The notes beneath the pieces were generated by a model. That model worked only from the letters and a program-made list of their open reading frames with translations, had not been told where the DNA came from and did no database searches. Shown one piece after another: positions 16,637 to 25,714 of a stretch of 64,000 nucleotides of DNA. The position numbers and the translations under genes were made by a program. The stretch covers positions 1,240,001-1,304,000 of the forward strand of contig NZ_JAGSGB010000001.1 in the NCBI RefSeq assembly GCF_020092905.1, read 5' to 3'. This DNA is from Pacificimonas aurantium (GTDB lineage: Bacteria > Pseudomonadota > Alphaproteobacteria > Sphingomonadales > Sphingomonadaceae). The number at the start of each line of letters is the position of its first letter. Within the stretch, counting starts at the first letter, position 1.

Positions 16637-17875
16637 ATGACCATCACGACCGTCGATCCGGAAAGCCAAGGCTTCGACACCGAGCGCCTCGGGCGGCTGG
16701 AAAGCTTCCTGAAGGAAAAATATGTCGACACGGGCCGGTTGCCCGGCGTGCAGCTGCTGCTGAGCCGAGACGGTGAGCCGGTACATTTCCATACCCAGGG
16801 TTCGCTGAACGAGGATGGGTCGCCGCTCGCCGAGGACACGATCTTCCGCATCGCCTCGATGACGAAGCCGATTACATCGACGGCATTCATGTCGCTGTTC
16901 GAAGAGGGGCGGGTTCAGCTCGACACGCCCGTCGCGCGCGTACTTCCCGAGCTGAAGGACACCGGCGTCCTCGTGTCCGGCGGCTTCGATGCACCGTTCA
17001 TCACGCGCCATCCGGAGCGCGAGATGCAGATGGTCGATCTCCTGCGCCACACCGCTGGCTTCACCTATTCCTTCCAGTACCGCTCGGCGGTCGACTATGC
17101 CCACCGTGTTTCCAAGCTGGAGAACACGCACGGCAATTTCGATCTCGACGGCTTCGTGAAGGCGCTGGGGCAGATTCCGCTGGAATTCTCGCCCGGCAGT
17201 GCCTGGAATTATTCGGTAGCCACCGACGTGCTGGGCGCGGTCGTCCAGCGCGTGGCCGACAAGCCGCTCGACGAGGTGTTCAAGGAGCGGATTTTCGGCC
17301 CGCTCGGCATGGATGATACCGGCTTCTTTGCCGAGGGCGACAAGGCGGACCGGCTGACCGACTGCTACGCCATCGGCCCGGACGGCAAGAATCACGCCTT
17401 CGATAAGCGCGGGTCGAGCGCGTGGGCGAAGAAACCCAAGCTGCTGTCGGGCGGCGGCGGCCTGGTATCGACGGCGGAGGATTATCACCGCTTCTGCCTG
17501 GCCTATCTCAACGGCGGCGAACTGGACGGGCATCGCCTGCTGTCGCCCAAGACCATCGGCTTGATGACGTCGAACCATCTGCCGGGCGGGGTCGACCTGC
17601 CGCAGATTTCCCAGTCGCTCTTCTCGGAAACGCAGAATGACGGCACGGGCTTCGGCCTGGGCTTCGCCGTGAAGCTGGACAATCACCGCGGCCTAGTTCC
17701 GGGGTCGCCGGGGGAATTTTCCTGGGGTGGTTATTTCTCCACCGCCTTCTTCATCGATCCGGTCGAGCGGGTGATCATGGTCTTCATGACCCAGGTCGGC
17801 CCGTCGATGCAGTTCAACGTGCGCCGTGAACTGACGACGCTGATCTACGCAGCCATGACGGAAAGCTACGCCTGA
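16637..17875 (+). CDS. Serine hydrolase of the beta-lactamase class C/family VIII esterase type
   Basis: 412-residue enzyme with no signal peptide, so cytoplasmic and more likely an esterase than an antibiotic beta-lactamase. The nucleophile motif is S74-M-T-K77, the Tyr motif is WNYSVATD at about residue 193, and the third motif region is FSWGGYFST near the C-terminus. AGGGGAG at 16626-16632 supports the start; the reading frame remains open upstream but lies in the thioesterase gene. The gene closes the SDR-thioesterase-hydrolase run. The end is convergent with a putative outer-membrane protein. Confidence 0.87.
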   Translation: MTITTVDPESQGFDTERLGRLESFLKEKYVDTGRLPGVQLLLSRDGEPVHFHTQGSLNEDGSPLAEDTIFRIASMTKPITSTAFMSLFEEGRVQLDTPVARVLPELKDTGVLVSGGFDAPFITRHPEREMQMVDLLRHTAGFTYSFQYRSAVDYAHRVSKLENTHGNFDLDGFVKALGQIPLEFSPGSAWNYSVATDVLGAVVQRVADKPLDEVFKERIFGPLGMDDTGFFAEGDKADRLTDCYAIGPDGKNHAFDKRGSSAWAKKPKLLSGGGGLVSTAEDYHRFCLAYLNGGELDGHRLLSPKTIGLMTSNHLPGGVDLPQISQSLFSETQNDGTGFGLGFAVKLDNHRGLVPGSPGEFSWGGYFSTAFFIDPVERVIMVFMTQVGPSMQFNVRRELTTLIYAAMTESYA

Positions 17876-17900
17876 CGGCTGGCACCGGATCGGTCGCAGG

Positions 17901-18611
17901 TCAGAAGCGGCGGCCGATCCACAGGCGCAGTTCGTTGTCGGGGACGGGACCTGTCGCGCCCCATAGCCATTGCGGCTCGACCGTCCAGCCGTCGCCAAGC
18001 ACGGCGGCCAGCCGCGGGCCCGCCTGAATCGAATCGTCGGCACCGCCGCTGCCAAGCTTTCCGTGTCTCGCGAACGCTTCGCCAGACAATGTCAGGCTGT
18101 CCGAGAGGCGGTAGACCGCCGCGCCGCGTGTCTGGAATTGCAGGCCGTCGCGCCGTGTGTCTCCGAACTCTCGGGCGACCTGCACAACGCCGCGCAGCGT
18201 CAGCGCGTCGGTGGCGGGTAGCTGGGCGTAGAAGTTCAGCGCGGCGGCGTCGTTCCGTCCGCTACCGCCAAGGCTGCCATCGAGCCGCATGCCGAAATTG
18301 GCCGACAGCTGCTTCTGCAGCTCCAGCTTCACAGCGTCGACGTCGAGCGACCCCGCGCCGCGGTCGGCGACCGCAACGCTGCCCCGTGCACGCAGCGTGT
18401 CGGTCAGGGCCTCCTGATAATGCACGCGAAAACCGTAGCGCGCGTCCGCGCCGTCATCGGCAGGAAGAAACGAGCTACGCAGCTGGAAACCGCGTTCTCC
18501 GGGTCTGACCGTAGGCGACGACACGCCGCTGAAATTCTGCGCCGCCGCGCCTGCCGGAAGCAGGACGAGCAGAAGCAGCATGCAGCGGCGAAGAAAGGGA
18601 TATGGGGGCAT
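17901..18611 (-). CDS. Hypothetical outer-membrane beta-barrel-like protein
   Basis: No family recognised. Predicted secreted protein of 236 residues: the start at 18611 has AGGA upstream and opens a signal peptide ([14 protein letters not shown]). The mature part alternates polar and hydrophobic residues in short strands (for example [20 protein letters not shown]), with many Gly and Asp turns, and ends in aromatic Phe (LWIGRRF), the terminal signature used by BAM-inserted barrels. An 8-10-strand barrel is inferred. It is convergent with the serine hydrolase and divergent from the hydratase/dehydrogenase gene. Confidence 0.7.
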   Translation of the reverse strand: MPPYPFLRRCMLLLLVLLPAGAAAQNFSGVSSPTVRPGERGFQLRSSFLPADDGADARYGFRVHYQEALTDTLRARGSVAVADRGAGSLDVDAVKLELQKQLSANFGMRLDGSLGGSGRNDAAALNFYAQLPATDALTLRGVVQVAREFGDTRRDGLQFQTRGAAVYRLSDSLTLSGEAFARHGKLGSGGADDSIQAGPRLAAVLGDGWTVEPQWLWGATGPVPDNELRLWIGRRF

Positions 18612-18631
18612 AGTGGTAATCCTGAAGGGCC

Positions 18632-18687
18632 GAACCTGGCGCGGATGAATCGTCTGGCGGATCAACGTGGATCAGAGAGCCAGGTTC
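18632..18687. promoter_or_regulatory. 9-bp inverted repeat and GGATCA repeats in the divergent promoter region
   Basis: GAACCTGGC at 18632-18640 and GCCAGGTTC at 18679-18687 are perfect inverted arms 38 bases apart. Between them GGATCA occurs at 18659 and 18669, one helical turn apart. A -35-like TTGACT at 18700-18705 lies just downstream. This would suit a regulator of the fatty-acid gene at 18762, but no protein is assigned. Confidence 0.4.
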
Positions 18688-18761
18688 AGCCTCTTCCCGT
18701 TGACTCTTGCCGCGCGCCGCACATGAAGGGGCCCAAACAACTTTCCGAAGGGAGCCCGAAC

Positions 18762-20819
18762 ATGACCAGTCCCGTAAGAACCGAGCGCCATGACGATGTC
18801 CTCGTCATCGTCAGCGACAACCCGCCCGTCAATGCCTTGGGTGCAGCTGTCCGGCAAGGTTTGAAGGACGGCGTCGAGGAAGGCCTTGCGGACGACGCCG
18901 TGAAGGCGATCGTAATCCGCTGCGACGGTCGCACCTTTCATGCCGGCGCCGACATCACCGAATTCGGCAAACCGCCGCAGGGACCGAACCTGCCGGAGAC
19001 GCTGGATGCCATGGAGGCTTCGTCGAAGCCGGTGGTCGCCGCGATCCACGGAACCGCCCTCGGCGGCGGCCTGGAGGTCGCGCTGTCCTGTCACTACCGG
19101 GTCGCCGTGCCGTCGGCCAAGCTGGGCCTGCCGGAAGTCAATCTGGGGCTGCTACCGGGCGCCGGGGGCACGCAGCGCCTGCCGCGCGTCGTGGGCGTAG
19201 AAAAGGCGCTCGACATGATCGTTTTCGGAAAGCCGATCGGCGCGAAGGAGGCCGAAGCGATCGGGCTGGTCGACAAGCTGGCGGACGAGGATGCCCTCGC
19301 CGAAACCGCCATCGCCTTCGCGAAGGAGATGGCGAAGAAGGACAGCCATCCGGCAACCTCCGCCCGCACCGACAAGCTGCCCGACGCAACGGAGGTCGAG
19401 CAGATCTTCGAGGACTTCAAGCAGAAGAACCACAGGAAGATCAGGGGTTTCGACGCTCCGGCCGCGAACATCCGCTGCATCCACGCCGCCGCCACGTTGC
19501 CCTTCGAGGAGGGCATCAAGGTCGAGCGCGAGGAGTTCATGAAGCTGATGCAGGGCGATCAGTCGAAAGCCCAGCGGCACCTGTTTTTCGCCGAGCGCCA
19601 GGCGGCGAAGATCGATGACGTGCCTAAGGACACGCCGCTGATCCCCGTCAAGAAGGTCGGCATCATCGGCGCCGGCACGATGGGCGGCGGCATCGCGATG
19701 AACTTCCTGTCGGCCGGCATTCCCGTCACCATGCTGGAGATGAAGCAGGAGGCGCTCGACCGCGGCACCGGCGTCATGCAGAAGAACTATGCCGGCAATG
19801 TGAAGCGCGGGCGCATGTCCGAGGAGCAGGCAAAAGCGGCCATGGACCGCCTGTCGACGACTCTCGACTATGCCGACCTTGCCGACTGCGACCTCGTCAT
19901 CGAAGCGGTCTTCGAGAGCATGGACGTGAAGAAGGATGTCTTCGGGAAGCTCGACGCGCATGTGAAGGACGGGGCGATCCTCGCCTCCAACACCTCCTAC
20001 CTCAACGTCGACGAGATCGCGCAGGCCACCAAACGGCCGGGCTATGTACTCGGCATGCACTTCTTCTCGCCGGCGAACGTCATGAAGCTGCTCGAGGTGG
20101 TGCGCGGCGCGGAAACGCGCGGCGACGTGCTGGCGACGGTGATGGCGCTCTCGAAAAAGATCGGCAAGGTCGCCGTCGTTGCCGGCGTCTGCCACGGATT
20201 CATCGGCAATCGCATGCTCAGCCCGCGTCAGCGCGAGGCGAACAAGCTGATCCTGGAGGGTGCGAAGCCGTGGGACATCGACCGGGTGCACCAGGAATTC
20301 GGCATGCCCATGGGTCCGTTCCAGATGGCCGATCTCGCCGGGCTCGACATTGGCTGGCACCGCGATCCCAATCGCATCGAGTCTCTGCGCGACGAACTGT
20401 GCGCGATGGACCGGCGCGGCCAGAAGACCGGGGCGGGCTTCTATGACTATGACGAGAACCGCCGCGGGACGCCGAGCCAGGACGTCGAAGACCTGATCCG
20501 CAAGTGGGCCGACAAGGAAGGCGTCGAGCAGCGCGAGATCAGCGACGAGCAGATCCGCGAACGCACCATTTACACGATGGTGAACGAGGGCGCCTTGATC
20601 CTGGAGGAAGGGATGGCGCAGCGCGCCTCCGACATCGATGTGGTCTGGGTCTACGGCTATGGCTGGCCGCGCTATCGCGGCGGACCGATGTTCTGGGCGG
20701 ACCTGGAAGGTCTCGATACCATCGTCGGCGGCCTGGAAAAGCACGCGGACAAGATGCCCGAGCTGAAGATGTCCGCGCTGCTGAAGGACAAGGCGGCAAA
20801 GGGCGAGACCTTCAACTGA
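18762..20819 (+). CDS. Bifunctional enoyl-CoA hydratase/3-hydroxyacyl-CoA dehydrogenase (FadB/FadJ type)
   Basis: Catalyses hydration of enoyl-CoA and NAD-dependent oxidation of 3-hydroxyacyl-CoA in beta-oxidation. The start at 18762 has GAAGGGAG 8 bases upstream. Length 685 residues, normal for the family. The N-terminal crotonase domain has both catalytic glutamates in context (GGGLEVAL and LPEVNLG) and the GADITEFG oxyanion region. The Rossmann domain begins at about residue 300 with [10 protein letters not shown], and [10 protein letters not shown] carries the catalytic His of the dehydrogenase. The C-terminal helical domain is complete. A thiolase gene, the usual partner, is not in the window. 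A terminator follows directly. Confidence 0.94.
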   Translation: MTSPVRTERHDDVLVIVSDNPPVNALGAAVRQGLKDGVEEGLADDAVKAIVIRCDGRTFHAGADITEFGKPPQGPNLPETLDAMEASSKPVVAAIHGTALGGGLEVALSCHYRVAVPSAKLGLPEVNLGLLPGAGGTQRLPRVVGVEKALDMIVFGKPIGAKEAEAIGLVDKLADEDALAETAIAFAKEMAKKDSHPATSARTDKLPDATEVEQIFEDFKQKNHRKIRGFDAPAANIRCIHAAATLPFEEGIKVEREEFMKLMQGDQSKAQRHLFFAERQAAKIDDVPKDTPLIPVKKVGIIGAGTMGGGIAMNFLSAGIPVTMLEMKQEALDRGTGVMQKNYAGNVKRGRMSEEQAKAAMDRLSTTLDYADLADCDLVIEAVFESMDVKKDVFGKLDAHVKDGAILASNTSYLNVDEIAQATKRPGYVLGMHFFSPANVMKLLEVVRGAETRGDVLATVMALSKKIGKVAVVAGVCHGFIGNRMLSPRQREANKLILEGAKPWDIDRVHQEFGMPMGPFQMADLAGLDIGWHRDPNRIESLRDELCAMDRRGQKTGAGFYDYDENRRGTPSQDVEDLIRKWADKEGVEQREISDEQIRERTIYTMVNEGALILEEGMAQRASDIDVVWVYGYGWPRYRGGPMFWADLEGLDTIVGGLEKHADKMPELKMSALLKDKAAKGETFN

Positions 20820-20828
20820 TGAACGGAG

Positions 20829-20858
20829 AGGCGCCGTCCGCCAACGGGCGGCGCCTTT
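20829..20858 (+). terminator. Intrinsic terminator after the hydratase/dehydrogenase gene
   Basis: A 12-bp stem (20829-20840 with 20845-20856, one T-G wobble) with the 4-base loop CCAA is followed by TT. The stem is strong; the T tract is short. Confidence 0.65.
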
Positions 20859-20884
20859 GCCGGACAGTCCCTGGGGAGGGCGCA

Positions 20885-22195
20885 ATGGAGATGACGGCGA
20901 TCGAAACCGCCTCGGCGGTGCAGCGCGGCGAGACGAGTGCGCGCGCCGAGGTGGATGCCGCGATTGCCCGAATCGAAGCCCGCGACGATGAGCTGAACGC
21001 CGTCGTCGTCCGCCGGTTCGAAGACGCAAGGCGAGAGGCCGATGCGCTGGACCGACAGGGAGCCCTGGCGGACTTGCCGCTCGCCGGCGTGCCCATGACG
21101 ATCAAGGAAAGCTACGACCTTGCCGGGCTGCCCACCACCTGGGGCTCGGACGCACTGGCAGGCTTCACGGCGGTCGAGGATGCGCTCGTTGCGCGGCGTC
21201 TGCGGGCTGCCGGCGCGATCATCCTGGGAAAGACCAACGTCCCGCCGATGCTGGCCGACTGGCAGTCGAAGAACGGCATTTACGGCACGACTCACAATCC
21301 TCATCGCCACGGCTTCAGCCCCGGCGGGTCCTCAGGCGGTGCCGCCGCGGCGCTGGCCGCAGGCTACGTGCCGCTGGAGTTCGGCAGCGATATCGGCGGC
21401 TCCATTCGCGTGCCCGCGCATTTCTGCGGTGTGTGGGGCCATAAGCCGACCTATGGCGTCGTGCCGATGGACGGGCATCTGTTCCCGGGGACCGACGGTC
21501 ATGAGCCGGACATGGGGGTGGGCGGGCCGCTTGCCCGCGACCCTGCCGATCTGGAACTCGCCTTGCGCCTGACCGCCCGGCATCCCCTGGCGCCCGCCGC
21601 CGTCGAAACCCTTGCCGGGACGCGGATCGCGGTGCTGGGGGTGCATCCGACCGCGCCGTGCGGGGACGAAATTCTCGCCTCCGTCGAGGCAGCGGCGCGC
21701 GCCGCCCGCGATGCCGGCGCAACCATCGTTTGCGACGCTGCCTGGCCCGATCTCGCTGCCCTTCACTCCGACTATCTGCGCCTCCTCCTCACCACATTGG
21801 GGCGGGGCCAGCCGCTGCCAGACGGCGTTGCCATGCCGTCGGTGGAGGACTGGTGGCAGCAACTGGACCAGCAGGCGCGCGCACGCCGAGCCTGGGACCG
21901 CCTGTTCGAAGACGTGGACATCGTGGTGGCGCCGGTCGCAGGGATTACCGCCTTCCCCATCGACGACGGCAATAGCGAGTCGCGACTTGTGGAGGTGAAC
22001 GGGGAGGCGAGCCCCTGGGGGCTGCAACTCGCCTATGCGGGGCTGTGCAACTATCCTGGCCTGCCGGGAACGGCGATGCCGGTGAGCCGGTCGTCTGATG
22101 GACTCCCCATCGGGATACAGGTGATCGGGCCGCGCTACGAGGATTTCACGACGCTTGGGGCGGCGCGTATGATTGCCGCGGCGCTAGCAAAATAG
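20885..22195 (+). CDS. Amidase of the amidase-signature family
   Basis: Hydrolyses an amide with a Ser-cisSer-Lys triad. The 436 residues show TIKES (catalytic Lys), PGGSSGGAAAA (Ser in the glycine-rich signature) and GSDIGGSIRVPA (nucleophile region). The start at 20885 has GGGGAGGG only 4 bases upstream; ATG at 20891 would leave 10 bases and is an alternative. No signal peptide, so cytoplasmic. The gene is between a beta-oxidation gene and acyl-CoA dehydrogenases, so it may release acids for CoA activation; the substrate is not known. Confidence 0.9.
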   Translation: MEMTAIETASAVQRGETSARAEVDAAIARIEARDDELNAVVVRRFEDARREADALDRQGALADLPLAGVPMTIKESYDLAGLPTTWGSDALAGFTAVEDALVARRLRAAGAIILGKTNVPPMLADWQSKNGIYGTTHNPHRHGFSPGGSSGGAAAALAAGYVPLEFGSDIGGSIRVPAHFCGVWGHKPTYGVVPMDGHLFPGTDGHEPDMGVGGPLARDPADLELALRLTARHPLAPAAVETLAGTRIAVLGVHPTAPCGDEILASVEAAARAARDAGATIVCDAAWPDLAALHSDYLRLLLTTLGRGQPLPDGVAMPSVEDWWQQLDQQARARRAWDRLFEDVDIVVAPVAGITAFPIDDGNSESRLVEVNGEASPWGLQLAYAGLCNYPGLPGTAMPVSRSSDGLPIGIQVIGPRYEDFTTLGAARMIAAALAK

Positions 22196-22256
22196 AACGG
22201 GCGCGCGCAGCGATCCGTATCGTTATGGTCCGCGCCAAAACTTGGGAGATATGAAG

Positions 22257-23447
22257 ATGGCTGACCTGGAAACCTTCCGCGCAGAAACGCGCGCTTGGCT
22301 GGAAGACAACTGCCCGCCGGAAATGCGCGAGCCGGTGCGCGGCGACGAGGACCAGTGCTGGGGGGGACGCAAGTTCACCTTCCAGAGCGAGGCGCAGAAG
22401 GTCTGGCTGGAGCGCATGGCGGAGAAGGGCTGGACCGCCCCGATGTGGCCGAGCGAATATGGCGGCGGCGGCCTGTCGGCAGGCGAAGCGAAAGTGCTGC
22501 AGCAGGAAATGAGCCGCATCAACGCGCGGCCTCCGCTTTCCTCGTTCGGCATCTGGATGCTGGGCCCGGCGCTGCTGAAATTCGGCACGGAGGCGCAGAA
22601 GAAAGAGCATCTGCCGCCCATCGTGCGCGGCGAGATCCGCTGGTGCCAGGGATATTCGGAGCCGGGGGCCGGGTCGGACCTGGCCGGGCTGCAAACGAAG
22701 GCCGTCGACAAGGGCGATCATTTCATCATCAACGGCCAGAAGGTCTGGACCAGCTATGCCGACAAGGCCGACTGGATCTTCTGCCTGGTGCGCACCGACC
22801 CCGACGCGCCGAAGCATAAGGGTATCAGCTTCGTCCTGTTCGACATGGACCAGCCGGGCGTCGAGGCGCGGCCGATCAAACTGATCTCCGGCTCCTCGCC
22901 TTTCTGCGAGACCTATTTTTCCGACGCGCGCGCGGAAAAGAAGAACCTAGTCTACGAGCAGAACAAGGGCTGGGACGTCGCCAAATATCTGCTGGGCCAC
23001 GAACGCGAGATGATTTCGGGCATGGGTCTCGGCGGCGGCGGCAAGGGCCAGACGCTTCCCGAGGTGGCGCTCGCCGCCATCGGCGAAGAGGATGACGGTC
23101 GCCTGCGCGATCCGCTGATGCGCGCGGAAATCGCCATGTTCGAAGTGCGCGCCGCTGCCTACCGGGCGCAGGCGGAGCGGTTCGCCGACGAATGGAAGGC
23201 GGGCAAAGCGAACCCCGCCCAGCCGTCGATGATGAAATATTACGGCACCGAACTGAACAAGCGCCGCAACGAGCTGGTCATGGCGGCCGGCGGCACCGAC
23301 GCGCTGGAATGGGAGTCGGAAGAGTCGAATGGCGGCAAGAAGGCGCGCGACTGGCTGCGTTCGAAGGGCAATTCGATCGAAGGCGGCACCAGCGAAGTCC
23401 AGCTGAACATCATTTCGAAGCGCATCCTGGAACTGCCAGCGGCGTAG
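22257..23447 (+). CDS. Acyl-CoA dehydrogenase family protein (first of a pair)
   Basis: FAD-dependent enzyme introducing a trans-2 double bond into an acyl-CoA; 396 residues. The ATG at 22257 is preferred (GGGAG 8 bases upstream); ATG at 22251 is too close. Conserved pieces: WPSEYGGGGLS, GYSEPGAGSDLAGLQT and NGQKVWTS in the flavin-contact region, and the C-terminal EGGTSEVQLNIISKRIL. A second, different acyl-CoA dehydrogenase follows on the same strand 135 bases later. Such neighbours often form a heteromer acting on bulky or branched substrates; this is inference. Confidence 0.92.
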   Translation: MADLETFRAETRAWLEDNCPPEMREPVRGDEDQCWGGRKFTFQSEAQKVWLERMAEKGWTAPMWPSEYGGGGLSAGEAKVLQQEMSRINARPPLSSFGIWMLGPALLKFGTEAQKKEHLPPIVRGEIRWCQGYSEPGAGSDLAGLQTKAVDKGDHFIINGQKVWTSYADKADWIFCLVRTDPDAPKHKGISFVLFDMDQPGVEARPIKLISGSSPFCETYFSDARAEKKNLVYEQNKGWDVAKYLLGHEREMISGMGLGGGGKGQTLPEVALAAIGEEDDGRLRDPLMRAEIAMFEVRAAAYRAQAERFADEWKAGKANPAQPSMMKYYGTELNKRRNELVMAAGGTDALEWESEESNGGKKARDWLRSKGNSIEGGTSEVQLNIISKRILELPAA

Positions 23448-23582
23448 CGCTTCTTTCCTCCCTGCGCAGGGGAGCGAGAAAGGCCCGCGCCCCGGGCCTC
23501 CCGCACCCCCGCCGCAGGATGTGAACCCATTGCAACCGGGGGACGCACCCCGCCCCCTCGCCGAGAGGGGAAGGAGATCGAG

Positions 23583-24725
23583 ATGGCACTTTACCTTACC
23601 GAAGATCAGGAAATGCTGCGCGACAGCGCAGAAGGATTTGTCCGCGAAAAGGCGCCCGTTGCCCATATGCGCAAGCTGCGCGACGGTGACGACAAGACCG
23701 GGTACGACCCTGCCCTGTGGAAGGATTTCGCGGAGATGGGATTCTCTTCGATCCTCATGTCCGAGGATGATGGCGGGCTGGGCCTAGGCCATGTCGAGGC
23801 CGGCGTCGTGCTAGAAGAGGTGGGCAAGAACCTGACCCCGTCCCCGCTGCTCTCAACGGGGATCGCCGCGGTCGCCGCGCTGAAGGAAGGCGGGGCACAT
23901 CACCGCGAGAAGTGGTTCCCGAAGATCGCCGCCGGCGATGCTGTCGCCGCGCTCGCGATCGACGAAACGGCGAAGCACGATCCCGCCATGACGCGGATGA
24001 GCGCCGAACGCTCCGGTAACGGCTTCAAGCTGTCGGGCCGCAAGCAGTTCGTGGTGCACGGGCATGTCGCCGACCTGCTGATCGTGGCGGCCCGGACCGG
24101 GGGATCGGCCGGCGAAACCGACGGGATCACGCTGTTCGCGGTCGAAAAGGGCGCGGCGAAGATGAGCGCGGATGCCCGCCGCCTGACCGACGCCAGCCTC
24201 GCCTCCGTCGTCGAGTTCGACGGTGTGGAAGTCGATGCCGATGCGGTCATCGGCGAGGTCGACCAGGGCTGGGGGCCGCTGTCCGCGATGCTGGCGGCGG
24301 GACGCGCGGGCGCCTCGGCCGAAATGCTCGGCGTGGGGCAGGGCGCTGCGGACATCTCCTACACCTATCTGAAGGAGCGGACGCAGTTCGGCGTGCCGAT
24401 CGGCAGTTTCCAGGCTCTGCAGCACCGGGCCGCACATCTGTATGCGGAACTGGAAGTCGCGCGGGCCGCGGTCCTGAAGGCGCAGCAGCTACTGGACGAG
24501 CAGCCCGACGGCACGAAGGCCTACCGCGCGGTGCATGTTGCCAAGGCCATGACCGGCTGGACAACCACACTGGCGGTGCAGGAGGGCGTCCAGTTCCATG
24601 CCGGTGTCGGGATGACCGACGAATATGACATCGGTCTCTACATGAAGCGTGGCCGCGTCCTGTCCGAACTGTTCGGCGACGCCAATTACCACGCCAATCT
24701 GCTGGCCCGGGAATCGGGATACTAG
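23583..24725 (+). CDS. Acyl-CoA dehydrogenase family protein (second of a pair)
   Basis: 380-residue FAD-type acyl-CoA dehydrogenase, shorter and clearly diverged from the gene before it. It starts MALYLTEDQEMLRDSAEGF after AAGGAG and has GLGLGHVEAGVVLEEVGK, ERTQFGVPIGSFQALQHRAA and the C-terminal QFHAGVGMTDEYDIGLYMKR, in which the aspartate/glutamate region differs from the GTSE motif of the first gene. That difference is what is seen in the two halves of heterotetrameric dehydrogenases. The stop is 4 bases from the next gene's start, so co-transcription is expected. Confidence 0.92.
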   Translation: MALYLTEDQEMLRDSAEGFVREKAPVAHMRKLRDGDDKTGYDPALWKDFAEMGFSSILMSEDDGGLGLGHVEAGVVLEEVGKNLTPSPLLSTGIAAVAALKEGGAHHREKWFPKIAAGDAVAALAIDETAKHDPAMTRMSAERSGNGFKLSGRKQFVVHGHVADLLIVAARTGGSAGETDGITLFAVEKGAAKMSADARRLTDASLASVVEFDGVEVDADAVIGEVDQGWGPLSAMLAAGRAGASAEMLGVGQGAADISYTYLKERTQFGVPIGSFQALQHRAAHLYAELEVARAAVLKAQQLLDEQPDGTKAYRAVHVAKAMTGWTTTLAVQEGVQFHAGVGMTDEYDIGLYMKRGRVLSELFGDANYHANLLARESGY

Positions 24726-24729
24726 GCCA

Positions 24730-25674
24730 ATGAAGCTCGCCCTGTCCGCCTTCTGGCGTCACGCCATGGAACCGCGCCTGCCCTCCGACGTGGAGGCGGC
24801 GTGGTTCCAGACCGTCGACGAAGCCGCCGAGGCGGTGAAGGGCGCCGATGCGGCACAACTCGACCTGCTCGCGCCCGAAAACGATGTCCGGCGGGTGATC
24901 GAGGGGGCGGACCGGTTGAGGTGGATCTCGTGCTGCTTCGCGGGCGTGGACCGCTATCCGCTGGACCTGATGCAGGAGAAGGGAATTACCTTCACCAATG
25001 GGGTCGGACTGGTCGCGGTGCCGGTGGCCGAGTGGGCCGTCATGGGCGTCTATGCCCTTGCCAAGGGCTTTCCCGGCGTGGTGCGCATGCACGACCGCAA
25101 GGAGTGGCGCGAAGAGCCCTTCGGCACGGTCGAAGTCTCGTCGGCGAAAGTTCTGCTGATCGGCTACGGCCACATCGGCAAGGAGATTGCCCGCCAACTT
25201 CGCGGTGTGGGCGCGGACGTCACCGTCGTGCGCTCGAAGCCCGATCCGACCGAAGGGGTGCTGGGTCCGGACGACTGGCGCGCGCGGCTCGGCGATTTCG
25301 ATTTCGTGATCCTGGCAGCGCCGGGCACGGAAGAAAATCGCGGGATGATCGGTGCCGACGAGCTTCGGGCGATGAAGAAGAGCGCCCACCTGATCAACAT
25401 CGGTCGCGGCTCGCTGATCGACCAGACAGCCTACAAGACCGCGGTGGACGGGGGCGAGATCGCCGGAGGCCTGCTCGATCCGACCGAGCCCGAGCCGCTG
25501 CCCGGTGACGATCCCCTGTGGGATGCGGAAAATACGATCATCACCGCGCATCTGTCGGGCCGCAGCCAGACGACCATGCCGGATCGGCTTACCGACCTGT
25601 TCCTCGAAAACCTGTCGCGCTTCCGCGCGGGCAAGGAACTCATCAACTTCGTCGACACCGAGCGGGGATATTAA
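24730..25674 (+). CDS. D-isomer-specific 2-hydroxyacid dehydrogenase
   Basis: NAD-dependent oxidoreductase of 314 residues. The nucleotide-binding domain carries GYGHIGKEIA (a GxGxxG variant), and the catalytic Arg is in NIGRGSLID. The usual Glu lies in the DPTEPEPLP region, and the His in TAHLSG, where many relatives have TPHxxG. The start follows the acyl-CoA dehydrogenase stop by 4 bases, with no strong ribosome-binding site, so translational coupling is likely. It is convergent with tamB. The substrate may be a 2-hydroxy or 2-oxo acid from the same catabolic route. Confidence 0.88.
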   Translation: MKLALSAFWRHAMEPRLPSDVEAAWFQTVDEAAEAVKGADAAQLDLLAPENDVRRVIEGADRLRWISCCFAGVDRYPLDLMQEKGITFTNGVGLVAVPVAEWAVMGVYALAKGFPGVVRMHDRKEWREEPFGTVEVSSAKVLLIGYGHIGKEIARQLRGVGADVTVVRSKPDPTEGVLGPDDWRARLGDFDFVILAAPGTEENRGMIGADELRAMKKSAHLINIGRGSLIDQTAYKTAVDGGEIAGGLLDPTEPEPLPGDDPLWDAENTIITAHLSGRSQTTMPDRLTDLFLENLSRFRAGKELINFVDTERGY

Positions 25675-25714
25675 CGCCCGCTAGGGACGCGGACTTTGTA
25701 AGCAGTTTTCCCCG

